Below, piece by piece: positions 11,505-21,890 of a stretch of DNA of 64,000 nucleotides. Position 1 is the stretch's first letter; every line of letters starts with the position of its first letter. The translations under genes and the position numbers were made by a program. The stretch lies in the NCBI GenBank assembly GCA_018136815.1, contig CM030937.1, positions 5,880,526-5,944,525 on the forward strand, in the 5' to 3' direction. The stretch is from Isochrysis galbana. Lineage: Eukaryota; Haptophyta; Isochrysidales; Isochrysidaceae. The notes under the pieces are model-generated. The model was not told the origin of the DNA. It did not search any database and was given only the letters and a program-made list of their open reading frames with translations.

Positions 11505-11935
11505 TGTCGTATTCCATACGATGACAGACTTTTACTTCTAACCGGTGGGTTATTTTAAGCCTCAAGGTCTCGTCGGCGACATTCTACCCCTTCTCTTACT
11601 TTCTTTCGATGTCATCAAACGTTCCACGATTGTCTTCTGTCTTCTCTTCATGCATCGGTTGTAGTCTTCCGTCTTCTCTTCGTGTATCGGCGGTAGCTCC
11701 CCAGCGAGGTCTGCTCTCGTTGTTCCGACTTCTCTGTCGCATGTCTGTGCGCCGATGAGTTGCCTTGGTGCCGACGCTTGGCAGTCCGCCCTGGGTGTGG
11801 TTAGTTTTCGCCCTGTTTGGTTTAGTTCGTGTGTCTGCGTGGCGAGGGAACCTTTTTTGAGTCCCTGTGTTGTAGTCTCTCGTGTCTACCTTGGACCTAA
11901 GAAGCTCTCATTCTCCTTCTCTCTCTTCCTCTAGC
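11505..11935 (+). repeat. LTR-like repeat B, copy 2
   Basis: About 430 bp starting TGTCGTATTCCATACGATGACAG and ending near GACCTAAGAAGCTCTCATTCTCC...CCTCTAG. The same sequence with scattered differences is at 19263-19695 and 61874-62275. The start is an imperfect palindrome. It is preceded by a G-rich tract and followed about 85 bp later by the start of a gag-like frame. Confidence 0.7.
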
Positions 11936-12020
11936 TCAATAGCTAGCCTCGGCCCTACCCTCCAACGCCGCGCGTTGCGAGCCTCCGAACCTCCGTCTCT
12001 CTCTTCGTCCCTAGCACTCG

Positions 12021-12230
12021 ATGGCAGAAGCTGTCAGACCCGACTTCTACTATGACCTCTCAGACATATTCCCGCAAGCATCAACCAACGACTCCTTCAC
12101 GGCCGCGTCAGCTGCCGGCTCGATCGAACGGCCCTCTGCCTACGAGCCAGTAGTCATCGCGTGTTCGACACATGGGCCCAGATCAAGCTTTGGGGGGGCT
12201 CTAGAGACAAAAAATACATGCCAGTAGAGG
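12021..12230 (+). pseudogene. Truncated gag-like ORF of the repeat-B retroelement
   Basis: The frame MAEAVRPDFYYDLSDIFPQ... through SAAGSIERPSAYEPVVIACST matches the frame at 62359-63300 (MADSPEPDTYYDLS...), which is interrupted by an insertion. Here the homology ends after about 55 codons. The function is not known; its place after an LTR-like repeat suggests a gag or leader protein. Confidence 0.5.
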
Positions 12231-12563
12231 AATTGGCCGCCCACGGAGTACCAGAAGTGGTGTGTGCTGCCTGTACCTCACCCGTTGCGTGGCATTTGGG
12301 ATAGAACTCCCACTGGGCCAAATCACCGTGAGCGTGGTTGGTGTTTACACAAGCCATTCTCATACTAAATGCTACTTGCGGTGAACACGTCTTTCACACC
12401 GAGAGAAGCGGTGAGGCGCGGCTGGGCGGGAGCGGGGAGGGGGGGACGGCGGAGGGAGGGAGGGAGACGGCGGCCACGTGTGGGGGGGCGGTGGGGAAGC
12501 GGAGAGCAGAGAGCGCGCGCGCTGGAAGAGAGCGCGGGAGGAGGAGTAGGGCGGCGCGTCTCG

Positions 12564-13454
12564 ATGGAGCGGCGGCTGCTGCCCAAGACGTCGCGCAAGC
12601 TCGTCCATTGCGAGCACTGCCAGCCGCTCCGGCGCGACACCAACGTTCTTGTGCTCCAGCGCCTCTTTGAGCTGCGTGGCATCTCCTCGATCAACCTCGC
12701 GCTTGCGCTCGCGTCCGTCCTCTACCTGGGCGTCAATGTGGTCTGCGCCATCATCGTCTCCTATCACAACAAGTGCTACCCCTGCGCAGAGGCTGCCACA
12801 AGCAACCAGATCTTCCACATGCTCGAGTTCGGAGCCACCTTTATGTTTGCGATCGTCACGACGCTTTCGCTCATCTTCTCGCCCGAGAGGCAGTTCGGCT
12901 CGCCACTGCTTCTTAAGACACTAGTGTTCGTCAACGTGGGCAATACGTTTGTTGCTGCCCTGCTCGTATTCGTCAACGTTGAGAAGTTCGAGATGCTTGC
13001 TCATGAAATCGAGTATGCCAATGAGCTCACAATGGCCGTGGCGGAGTTCCTGCTCGCCGCAGCAGTTGTCGGTGTGCAGGCGAGGAGCAACGAGCGCTTA
13101 CTCATCGGTGCTGTGCTGGTCGCGATGGTTATCGCAACAGCGCAGCTTCTGCTCTACAACTTGCCATGGGCCGGGGAGCGCCCCGCTCACTATTTGGAGT
13201 TTTCCTTTGGTGCTGTTTGTGCCTCCGTCACCTTTTGCTTTTGCATCGACAGTATGGTGCTAGCAGATCGGCTGAAGCGAGAGATCATGTTGGCACCGGA
13301 GGAACTCACGGTTGTTATCGACAAGCTCTCACGCAGAGGCGTACACGACCACGGCGAGCGCAATGTGGAAATGGACGAGTACATGCCGCCAGGCAGCTTT
13401 GGGAACCAGATGCATTGTCATTCACACACACGGCATGACTACTCGTCTTCGTGA
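12564..13454 (+). CDS. Multi-pass membrane protein, unidentified
   Basis: The start is taken at ATG 12564 (MERRLLPKTSRKL), because the frame upstream is low-complexity and GC-rich. The 296-residue protein has a basic N-terminus with an HCEHC motif, then about seven hydrophobic segments (near residues 38-58, 74-94, 103-125, 138-155, 162-182 and 192-215 with a possible split). Its cytoplasm-like tail is charged and His-rich, ending HSHTRHDYSSS. No intron is needed. The HCEHCQPLRRD motif before the first membrane segment could be a metal site but is not diagnostic. I do not recognise the family. The long uninterrupted frame and even hydrophobic pattern make it a convincing gene. Confidence 0.7.
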   Translation: MERRLLPKTSRKLVHCEHCQPLRRDTNVLVLQRLFELRGISSINLALALASVLYLGVNVVCAIIVSYHNKCYPCAEAATSNQIFHMLEFGATFMFAIVTTLSLIFSPERQFGSPLLLKTLVFVNVGNTFVAALLVFVNVEKFEMLAHEIEYANELTMAVAEFLLAAAVVGVQARSNERLLIGAVLVAMVIATAQLLLYNLPWAGERPAHYLEFSFGAVCASVTFCFCIDSMVLADRLKREIMLAPEELTVVIDKLSRRGVHDHGERNVEMDEYMPPGSFGNQMHCHSHTRHDYSSS

Positions 13455-13969
13455 CCAATTCCAGTTCATTACACCATATACCATGTCACAGCGTAGTGAG
13501 CGCGATGACTCCGCCTGGTATCTAATTCTGGCTCACGATCGTCCGCCTGATACTCTCATGTATAGCGCGAGAACCACCCGTTTTTTTGAGCCATGACATC
13601 CTGATGTCTTACGAGAGATCATGCCTCGAAACGGTTGATTTGCATCACCTAGTGACTCCAGGAATCTTCTTCTCCCGGAATGCCTGCGACCGCGCGGGTC
13701 TTTAGGATGTACTTGCCTTGCCCGAGATTGTTTCGCGCGCTATCTGCGCTCTCGCACACACTCGCCGCGCCTGCTGACCGCGAGCCACGACGAGAACGTG
13801 CATGAGCGCCCACTCTCCACAGTATTTGACGATGTGTCAAGCTCAGGCCGGGCAGTTGTAGGGAGTAGGTAGCACTCTTTCCGCAATACTTGCGTGCCGC
13901 TTGTATGTGGACGCCTTACATTTGTCATGCGCCTTAAGAAGTATAAGTAAACTGATAGGGTCATGGAGC
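13455..13969. other. Intergenic, no gene recognised
   Basis: Likely 3' UTR of the membrane-protein gene followed by unassigned sequence. No domain-bearing frame seen. Confidence 0.45.
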
Positions 13970-14303
13970 GCGCGGAGCGCGCGCCGCCTCCCTTCCCGCT
14001 CTCTGCGCATCTGCGTGTGTGAAGAAGAAAAAGCCACGCGGCTTGAGCGCAAGGAACGTAAGCGCACGGCGCCGCCCAAGAAGACGATCCAAGAGGCCAT
14101 GAATCCGGGCGCCTCGGAGCTTTGCAAGCGATTCCCTAACGGAAAATGCCCAATGAACATCAAGGGCAAGGCATGCAACCGCTCGCACGAATACCCGGGC
14201 GCTTGGAAAAACGGAGAATGCACGATTGTGTGCGCGTTCCCACGCGCCAGTGGTGCCGGGCCGCCCGGAAAATATCCCACAGGCGGCATCTGCGCCCTAT
14301 GTT
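13970..14303 (+). pseudogene. LINE ORF1 C-terminal relic with CCCH-type fingers
   Basis: The frame reads KKTIQEAMNPGASELCKRFP and goes on through NGKCPMNIKGKACNRSHEYP to a stop at 14303. The spacing C-x7-C-x8-C-x3-H is CCCH-like. The layout, a first finger and then a Cys-rich segment before the stop, matches ORF1 of the LINE at 49348-51770 (CRRFMAGEC...CSSSH). Upstream the frame has no credible start, so it is a fragment. Confidence 0.55.
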
Positions 14304-14394
14304 GAGACGAGCGGAGCCGGAGGGCTCTGAGCCGCTCCGTCGCGAGCAGCACCGGCGGTTAGCGCGGCGCTTTGGCCCTCCTCCCCGCCGGGAG

Positions 14395-14536
14395 TCGCAG
14401 CAAGGCAGTGTGCTCCTGGCAAGCCATCAGGCGTGCCAGGAGAGTGGGTGGTTCCTCCCCCATGGCAGGGGAGGAGTGGAGAGAGAGGGGGGCTCGTGCC
14501 CCCCCATGGGCGAACTAAGTATAAACTTAGTTGATT
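14395..14536 (-). mobile_element. Partial copy of the small non-LTR element (family N)
   Basis: On the minus strand it begins CAACTAAGTTTATACTTAGTTCGCCCATGGGGGGGCACGAGCC, as in the complete copies at 50870 and 62401. It continues through the CATGGGGGAGGAACCACCC segment and stops after about 140 bp. Confidence 0.7.
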
Positions 14537-15085
14537 TACAGTTAAAGTAGATGAAAATAAAAATAAAACTTCTCATGGTCCTCTTTCGACGGAACGCGAC
14601 CTGAGGGCAGTGACGATGAGGGGGGGCGGAGTGCTCTGCAAGTAAAAGTTATAGCCTCTGTATGGGGGCAATTGTCAGAAAGAACAAATTTGAGGTCGCA
14701 AGCTCCGGGCGCGCGCGCATCGTTGGTCGCATGAGCATGAGCATGAGCACATACCCGGATGCCGCAGGGGGGCAGTGGGGCGGGCAGTCGTCCACGCGCT
14801 GCTGAAAAAGGGACAGCCCGGCAGTGAGGCGCGCGGCGGAGGCAGGGTAGGGGAAGGCCCGGCGGAGCCACCTCGGGATCTACTAATGTTGTGCTCGCGG
14901 GTGAGCGACTGCGGGTGGCGAATTTTACTAATGTTATAAGCTTATCTAGGACCCCTTATTTGAGAGATCTGGTGCTCGCTCAACCGTTGTTGATCTTTTC
15001 CCTCTTCCTCTACTCATCGGCACCTGACCAATCACTTTCGATCCTTGACTAAAGTTTCTTTTCAAGAGATCAACATCGCTCGATG
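14537..15085. other. Intergenic, no gene recognised
   Basis: Contains an A-rich stretch (ATGAAAATAAAAATAAAACTT, near 14550), the segment TTTCGACGGAACGCGAC, which recurs near 53057, and probable 3' flanking sequence of the kinase gene. Confidence 0.45.
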
Positions 15086-16636
15086 TCATGGAGCATCCAT
15101 GGCGACTTGGTCTCCCGACCGAGTCCGCTCTGCCGCCTCCTCTAGCAAAGCGTACGTAGCAGTGGCGTGGTTGAAGGCGTCCGAACGAAGCGAATCAGCT
15201 ACATGACTTGCGCGAAAGCCAAAATCCTTCTCGATCATAGAGAGGAGCGACGCATCTGGCTCGAAGTACGTGACTCCATAGCGGTGGCGTGAGGCAGCAC
15301 GCACGCGAGCGACGTATGGAGTGAGCCAGGGCGTCGAAAGAAGCTGCGTGACTGAGATGCGCCGCTCAACATCCATGGAAAGCATCGCGCGAAGGACGTC
15401 GAGAGCCGCCGGTGGCGTGCGGTCAGGGTCGTATTTGTACGCTCCCGCCCGCACCTGGGTGTGATCGAGGAAGGGTAGCTTGCCGTGGAGCATCACGTAT
15501 AGCATCACACCGAGCGACCACACGTCTGACTTGCGCCCATCGTACTCGAATCGGTTGATCACCTCGGGCGCAGCGTACGCGGGGGTACCGCACGGGTGCT
15601 TCAGCAACTGGCCAGGCTGAACTCCTGCAGCCGAAAGTCCAAAATCAGTCAGCTTCGCATTGAGATGCGCGTCAAGTAGGATGTTCGGCGGCTTGACGTC
15701 ACGGTGGATAACGCCGTGCTCATGGCAATGCTCGAGAGCCGCCGCAACCTGGGCAGTGTATCGCGCGGCATCAGCCCCGTCGAGTCGACCCTTCTGCGCG
15801 ATGAGTGCGTCAAGGTCACCGCGTGGTGCCAACTCCAGCACAACATACAAATTGTTCTTGGAGCTAATCACCTCGTACAAGCGCACAATGTGCGGATGGC
15901 GCATCATTTTTAGAGTGCTGATCTCACGTTCCACAGCACGTTGTTCCACCTCTGTCGGCAGTTCTGACCGCTTGAAATTCTTGACCGCCACCCGCTCGCC
16001 TGTTAATTTGTGAACGGCCATCTTGACCGGAGCGTAGGCACCCTTGCCTAACACCTTGGCGCTAAGAAGGTAGAAGGAGACCGAGTCCATGGCAAACTCC
16101 CCATCCGTCGTGTACGACCCGGCGATCTTCTCACGTAGCAACGCTAGCTCCTTTTCAGTTGGCAGCTTCGGTGCCAACGAAGAAGTGGTCTCTCTTGCGG
16201 TGGCTATGGGGGGTGCTGGCCGTGCGGGGGAGGAGGTTCGGCAAGGCTGCGGCGATGGCTGGTGCGTGACTGACGTTCCGGAAGCAACTCCTGTGGCCAC
16301 CGACGCCGGCCGTGTGACCAATGGCGAGCAGACAGGCGAGGTGGATGGACTGCCGCGCTTGCATTTCGAATAGTGTCGTCTAGTCATGCCGGGTCCTCTC
16401 GAGGGGCTGATCGAGCTTACTTCTCGCGTGGACTGGCATTTCTGCGCTGCTGCGGCCGATGTAGGATCGCCAGGCTGGGTGCTCTTGGATGCACCCACAT
16501 CGGAACTCTCGTCGACAAATTCGTCACCATACTCGCCGCCTGACGAAGCGGCAGACTCGCCGTTGGAGTGGGACGACTCCCCGTGCGAGTGAAGCGACCA
16601 CCCTCCCTGCCAACCGAGCTTATGTGCAGCGAGCAA
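15086..16636 (-). CDS. AMPK/SnRK-like serine/threonine protein kinase (5' end uncertain)
   Basis: The open frame is about 516 codons. A Ser/Pro-rich N-terminal region of about 180 residues is followed by a complete kinase domain: Gly loop GKGAYAPV (near residue 196), ATP-anchoring Lys in VAVKNF, catalytic loop HRDVKPPNILL (near 308), DFG (near 330), GTPAYAAPE (near 357) and DVWSLGVMLYVMLHGKLPF. The kinase domain most resembles the CAMK/AMPK/SnRK group. After it, DFGFRASHVADSLRSDAF resembles the UBA-like autoinhibitory segment of AMPK-related kinases. HRDVKPPN has Pro where Glu is usual. The frame has no ATG at its 5' end. The first ATG is at about 16387 (MTRRHYSK), and a 5' exon may lie in or beyond the gap at 16740. 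It probably phosphorylates proteins in the cytosol; the substrate is unknown. Confidence 0.85.
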   Translation of the reverse strand: MLAAHKLGWQGGWSLHSHGESSHSNGESAASSGGEYGDEFVDESSDVGASKSTQPGDPTSAAAAQKCQSTREVSSISPSRGPGMTRRHYSKCKRGSPSTSPVCSPLVTRPASVATGVASGTSVTHQPSPQPCRTSSPARPAPPIATARETTSSLAPKLPTEKELALLREKIAGSYTTDGEFAMDSVSFYLLSAKVLGKGAYAPVKMAVHKLTGERVAVKNFKRSELPTEVEQRAVEREISTLKMMRHPHIVRLYEVISSKNNLYVVLELAPRGDLDALIAQKGRLDGADAARYTAQVAAALEHCHEHGVIHRDVKPPNILLDAHLNAKLTDFGLSAAGVQPGQLLKHPCGTPAYAAPEVINRFEYDGRKSDVWSLGVMLYVMLHGKLPFLDHTQVRAGAYKYDPDRTPPAALDVLRAMLSMDVERRISVTQLLSTPWLTPYVARVRAASRHRYGVTYFEPDASLLSMIEKDFGFRASHVADSLRSDAFNHATATYALLEEAAERTRSGDQVAMDAP

Positions 16637-16739
16637 CGACGGCCGCCTCGGATGTGCAGCCGTCGGCGTTTGCTCCTGGTCTCGCGCCGCATCGCTACCG
16701 ACTGCCCACGAGGATGAAGCCTCAAGCCCACCCGCGCAC

Positions 16740-16839
16740 NNNNNNNNNNNNNNNNNNNNNNNNNNNNNNNNNNNNNNNNNNNNNNNNNNNNNNNNNNNNN
16801 NNNNNNNNNNNNNNNNNNNNNNNNNNNNNNNNNNNNNNN
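16740..16839. other. Assembly gap (100 N)
   Basis: Run of exactly 100 N, so the true length is probably unknown. Confidence 0.95.
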
Positions 16840-17572
16840 TCGCACTTGGAGCTCCGAGGGCTTAGTCAGTGAGTCCGGTGTAAGCGTTGTGTCTCGTTAT
16901 GCGGCTTCTTGAAAAGGAGATTTTTGTGCACGAGCGTGGGTAGTGCGTGCACATGTATACAACCCCACTAACAATTGCTGCTACTGCTCTCATCTTCTGC
17001 GACCAATACCGCGCTAGCGAAGCGAGCGCGAGCAGCATCTAAGACAGACCAGGTGCGCACGAGCCACGGCTCGTGCTCGTGCGAGCACCAACACGCCACA
17101 CAGCCCAAAGGCCACCATGGCCACCAAAGTTTTCATCATCTCCAGCCCCACACAACCAACGCCAAAGAGGGACACAGAGACAACAAGACGCATCGCATAG
17201 GGAAAGCCCACGGGCTGGGCCCCTACCCCTACAAAGTCGCGGCACTGACTGGTATCATGCGACAGCACGACAGGGCTGTGAATAGGTTAACCAATTATCT
17301 AGATAATAGGCAGAAATTACAAAAATCACACTATTAACATTAACCTCTTTGTAGATAGTAGATAGTGCCTAGCCACTATCTCTATCTAATCTATTTCTAC
17401 CTCCGTTCCAAAACTGAGATGTCAGAGAGCCTTTGGGAAGCAAGGTCGGCGCCTGGAGAAGGATAGGCACGCCACAGAAGGCTAGGCTATGGACAGGGTA
17501 CATGCTGGTTCAATGAGGTACCTTAGTTGAGGATGTTAATGTTAAAAAAAATCTAAAGCTACTTACGACGTG
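16840..17572. other. Intergenic, no gene recognised
   Basis: AT-richer than its surroundings from 17280 to 17570. No domain-bearing frame. Confidence 0.45.
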
Positions 17573-17972
17573 TCAAAAATGGCCTCTATTCACTCTCGGA
17601 AACAACGTCACGACGATGCGGGAGGGCGTAATCATTCCCACCCCTGCCTCCACAATGGACAACAACACACGAGACTTGGTATCAAACAAAGCATTCAACT
17701 TCTCTGGAGGCTGGAGGGTAAGCACGAAAAGATTCGAGGCACTGTTGGGTAAAGCGGTCCAAATTGAAGTCGCGACGCTTCGGGAGACGCGAGTCGATCG
17801 ACTTGAACAATCCCAGGTCGCAAGCGTTGGTTGGTGTCCGGGAGCAGTTGAAGTTGGGCACTTGCCGAAGGAAAACAATGTCGGGACCGTGTTGCTTGCC
17901 GCGGAGCCGCGGAGCCTTGCGGTTAAAATGTTTTGCCTTACAATGTACCCCAGTGGGGTACGGATCGAGCAT
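17573..17972 (-). pseudogene. Mariner-like (Tc1/mariner) transposase C-terminal relic
   Basis: In one minus frame the sequence reads DIVFLRQVPNFNCSRTPTNA, then CDLGLFKSI...DFNLDRFTQQCLESFRAYP. In another frame, just downstream, it reads PPEKLNALFDTKSRVLLSIV. Plant-type mariner transposases carry the order QPPNSPDTN-LDLGFF-SIQSL...VDELI-AV...FP-EKLN-VFLTLQ at their C-terminus, which this follows. The two halves lie in different frames, so at least one frameshift separates them. The catalytic DDD residues are not visible. Confidence 0.55.
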
Positions 17973-19262
17973 GGCGGTACCCCTCTAACAGTCCCTCGCG
18001 CCATGGCCCCCAAAGGTAAGAACGGCCGTAATTTCTGCGGGCCGAAGCGCCGCCGCACAGTCGGTTCCATTGATGGTGATCAAGTGGATGACTGCCCTGT
18101 TGAGGAGATGAGTTGCGGTGAGTGTGATAGTGAATGAAATGGTGTACCTATTGTTTGATCGCAGTGAGCTGACGTCAGACAGCTGTTTGTGAGCAAATTA
18201 GGGTTGCCATGCCTGTCAAGAGTTACAAATGCAGCTAAGGATAGTCGCAGGGGGTCATGGCTTCAGGGTGCCGTGCGAGCTATGACCAACCATAATGGCT
18301 ATGTGGGTCTAAGACTCGAAAAATTGGTAAAAACAAATTTAAAAACAAAACCATTGTACTGTTAAAGAATGTTTACGAGAAAAGTTGATCGGCTCATACC
18401 AGAATTCTGCATCATTGGACGGCCCTCCGATTTCGGCCTCGCAGCGCCGCCATGGCTGGGTTGGGGCCAGTACCCCTTTTTGCTCCCGCGGTTGAACCCG
18501 TGGGAGAAACCTCCAAACTCGGGGCACATGGCCAGAAGATGCATAGGTGCGCCCAACCCACCCACTTTTCCGCGGTACGCGCGCGTCCACCTGCCCTCAG
18601 GCCCATTTCCCTCTCCAGAGCGGGGGATTGCCGTGTGGACGCTGCGCCGTCCTGCACCCTCTGCGGCGCATCGCGCGTTGCCACTTCACCAAACCCGCTC
18701 CCGTGGTCATATATGGGTATATCCCAAGAGGTCCGGTCAAATTTACCCTTCCCACGCGTCCCCATCGCTCGCAGGTCCGCAATGCGTATCTGTACTCGTA
18801 GCAACGACAAGGCCCTGCGATCTGTGTATTTGGGTGTGTTGGGGGGCAAGTTTGGCGGCGTTTCAGGTGTGTGATTTGGCTGGAGTGTGCTTGTATGACT
18901 TGTTGGATGCAGTCCAGCGAGGGGCGCTGCCTCTTTCCGCTGATGTGGCGAGCGGTGTGCAATTTTGTGTTGTAGCGTTCCATACCCCGGGGAGACGTCC
19001 GTGTCCAAGTGGAGTTCAAAATGTTGCTTTAAAATCGTGCGTGACGAGCGAGTTGGGCGTTGATGCCCGTAGAGGTATTGTAGATCACATCATAATAGAC
19101 CTATGAATCAAATTTCTTAGCCTCCACCACTAAATAAGTGCTCCATCCCATTGCTGCAAGTTTGGGGTACAATGTAGAAATTGGGGTAAAGAACCGAACC
19201 CCTTTATCCGCTTGAGCACGTCTTGGAGCCGCTTCTCCATGGTGTCATTCTTGTCCTTGCTC
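17973..19262. other. Intergenic, no gene recognised
   Basis: Several overlapping open frames, none with a recognisable domain. An ATG followed by a good donor (AAAG|GTAAGAACG, 18003-18020) is not supported by a partner exon. Confidence 0.4.
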
Positions 19263-19695
19263 TGTCGTATTCCATACGATGACAGACTTTTACTTCTAAC
19301 CTGTGGGTTATTTTAAGCCTCAAGGTCTCGTCGGCGACATTCCACCCCTTCTCTTACTTTCTTTCGGTGTCATCAAACGTTCCCTGACTGTCTTCTGTCT
19401 TCTCTTCGTGCATCGGTTGTAGTCTTCTGTCTTCTCTTCGTGTATCGGTGGTAGCTCCCCAGCGAGGTCTGCCTTCGCTATTCCGACTTCTCTGTCGCAC
19501 GACTGTGCGCCGATAAGTTGCCTTGGTACCGACGCTTGGCAGTCCGTCCTAGGTGTGGTTAGTTTTCGCCCTGTTTGGTCTAGTTCGTGTGTGCCCGTGT
19601 GTCGGAACCTTCTTTTTGAGTCCCTGCGTTGTAGTCCCTCGTGTCTACCTTGGACCTAAGAAGCTCTCATTCTCACTCTCTCTCTTCCACTGACC
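19263..19695 (+). repeat. LTR-like repeat B, copy 3
   Basis: TGTCGTATTCCATACGATGACAG start, then about 430 bp very similar to 11505-11935. No gag-like frame follows, so it may be a solo LTR or a truncated element. Confidence 0.7.
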
Positions 19696-19788
19696 AACCA
19701 AGGATTCCCCAAGGACCCCCCTTACCTGCCCCCCCAACCCCCTCCCCCCCCCCCCCCCCCGCGAACCCCCTCTACCCCACGAAAATCC

Positions 19789-20370
19789 ATGGGAGGTGAG
19801 CTGCGCCCATCCGCAAGCCCAAGTCGACCAAGCGTGCGCTCATCGGCCTTGCTCCCTTTGTTTTATCAGGATGCAGATGGCCTGCCGGCCACAGCCATCG
19901 CCGAGTATCAAGGCGCCGTCCTCCCTAACCCCGAGGAGTTTGACGAGTCGGATGTGAGCGATGACGATGAAACCATGGACCATGGAGTACTCGCCGGGGC
20001 CATAAGATGGCCGATTTCGACGCAGTGCGCGGGGGCGGCGGGCGCGATTGGCGTGGCTGTGAGGGCGGCATACCGCACTTTGGTGCTAGTAGCGGTATCC
20101 ATTTGGTGAGCGGTGACTCGAACGGCCTCGTGGCACCCCCGGTCGCGGGTCCAAGTTGGACACTCACGGCGCGTCTTGGGGCGTGACGACGTCATCACCG
20201 GGGGCCGCAAGCGGCCGATTTCGAGGCAGTGCGCGGGGCGGCGGGCGCGATTGGCGTGGCTGTGAGGGCGGCATACCGCACTTTGGTGCTGGTAGCGGCA
20301 TCCATTTGGCATTTGGTGAGCGGTGACTCGAGAGGCCTCGTGGCGCCCCCGGTCGCGGGTCGAAATTGGG
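19789..20370. repeat. Tandem duplication, period ~204 bp
   Basis: The block starting CCGATTTCGACGCAGTGCGCG at 20011 recurs at 20215 (CCGATTTCGAGGCAGTGCGCG) and runs for about 150 bp through GGCGGCATACCGCACTTTGGTGC and CCCCGGTCGCGGGT. A short open frame (19789-20109) crosses the first copy but shows no domain. Confidence 0.7.
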
Positions 20371-20574
20371 TTCTCGAGCCCTTGGTGTTTTTAGCGGTTA
20401 GCGTCTTTAGTTTTTGCGATACTTATACTTATGTATACACGTTCAAGTCCATAAAAACATGGTGAAAATATATTGTATATTGCTGTGCGTATAGAACCAG
20501 GATCTTTGGTCCGGGTCAGCTGCCGATGCCCATGGTTTCAAGTTTCGCTGCGAGTGGCGCGCATGGAGGCCACC

Positions 20575-20790
20575 GGGAAAATAATACCGGAGGGGGGCCT
20601 GAAATATGTTTCCGCACGGCCGTCAGAGGCCTGAGGCCCGGCTGAAATCGGGTATTTTTTGAAAATTTTGCCGGAAGACCCCCGGTTTTTTTTGCTGATC
20701 TCCCATACCAGAACCTATAGGGAGCTTATTTAGGCCTTCGTTTGCCCATTACAGATGGTGCCCTCCGCACCCCCCTAGTGAGTGACCAAT
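20575..20790 (-). repeat. Dispersed repeat R, copy 1
   Basis: Its reverse complement (GGTCACTCACTAGGGGGGTGCGGAGGGCACCA...AAATAAGCTCCCTATAGG) matches 31465-31645 in plus orientation at roughly three-quarters identity over about 180 bp. No coding content; possibly a non-autonomous transposon end. Confidence 0.65.
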
Positions 20791-21031
20791 CTATACTTAT
20801 TGGTAGTTAAAAACAACCTACTTTTATAAGTGGGGGTCAATGGGGGCCTCGCGCCCCCCTCTCTCCATCGCGGACACCCCCCGGGGTGGGCCCGTACAAT
20901 CAACCCCAGCCCCTGCCCTTTGGCAGGGGCTGGGCAATCAACACTCTGGCCCAGACCCCTAGTGGGCGCGGGCCGAGACTCGCACTCCCACGCCCAGCAT
21001 GGGCCTGCCCTCGAGCTGACTCCCCCCCCTC

Positions 21032-21825
21032 TGTCGCATTCGCGATGTCTCAGAGGCAAAAAGAAATAACAGTAAAAGAAAAACAGTAAACAGTAAAAAG
21101 AACAGAGGAAGAAAGAAGAAGAAAAGTGTGAAAAAGAAGAAAAAGAAGAGAAAAAAAACCCAGAGTATATAGGGCGGTTCTCAGCCCTTCCCATCGGCCC
21201 TATGGCTACGTAAACTCTCGCGTGGCATAGTGGTTCAACCCACCGCCTCCACCAACCTTTTGCTCTGGGTCGCGAGTTCGAGTCCGGACGGAGCGCTCTG
21301 CAGTTCGAGCCCCGCTCCTTCTCCTCTCCGCTCTTCTTCTACCAGTAAATTCCTGCCTCTTCCTACTGTTAAAAATTCTGCACTCTTCCTACTGGTAAAA
21401 ATCCTGCCTTCCTACTGTTAAAAATATCCTGCCTTCCTACCGTTAAAATTCTGCACTCCGTCTACCGTTAAAATCCTGCCTCCGTCGCCTTGCCAAGACA
21501 TTTCCTCTGCCTTCCTGCCGGCTTCCTTGCCAGTTCCTTCCGCCCCGGTTTCCCGCTTGTCTCGAAAAACGGTTTCACCGCATTACGACCAAGCTTAGTG
21601 GGGAAACTCCTCGTCCAGTTCCGTTACCCGAAAATCTCGTTCATCTCGTCGGGCCATCAAGGCCATCTCGTTCATCTCGTCGGGCCATCAAGGCCATCTC
21701 GTTCATCTCGTTCATCTCGTCGGGCCATCAAGGCCATCTCGTTCATCTCGTCGTCGGGCCATCAGGCCATCTCGTTACATCTCGTTCACCTCGTTACAAT
21801 CCAAGCTGCGGCTTTGATTTCCACA
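21032..21825 (+). repeat. LTR, left copy
   Basis: 794 bp. Starts TGTCGCATTCGCGATGTC (short internal palindrome). It then has an A-rich stretch, a TATATAGGG motif near 21174, a series of CTGTTAAAAAT-type repeats (21340-21470), and CTCGTTCATCTCGTCGGGCC repeats near the 3' end. Confidence 0.85.
21223..21285 (+). promoter_or_regulatory. tRNA-like A and B boxes inside the LTR
   Basis: TGGCATAGTGG at 21223-21233 fits the RNA polymerase III A-box consensus, and GAGTTCGAGTCC at 21274-21285 fits the B box with one or two changes. The spacing of about 40 bp is typical. The same pair is at 22082-22144 in the right LTR. The flanking arms do not form good tRNA stems, so this is a tRNA-derived relic or chance, not a functional tRNA gene. 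Confidence 0.4.
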
Positions 21826-21890
21826 ATTTAGAGACATAAGGATTCCGCTTGCAGAAGGCTCGCGAGGACGCTCGTGATTAAGTCGGGGGG

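Noticed and set aside
17616-18137. Plus-strand frame of 173 codons
   Set aside because: It is antisense to the mariner-like relic and has no recognisable domain. The ATG at 18003 followed by GTAAG has no supported downstream exon.
21223-21300. Functional tRNA gene in the LTR
   Set aside because: A and B boxes are present, but the acceptor, anticodon and T stems do not pair well, so only a tRNA-like promoter relic is claimed.
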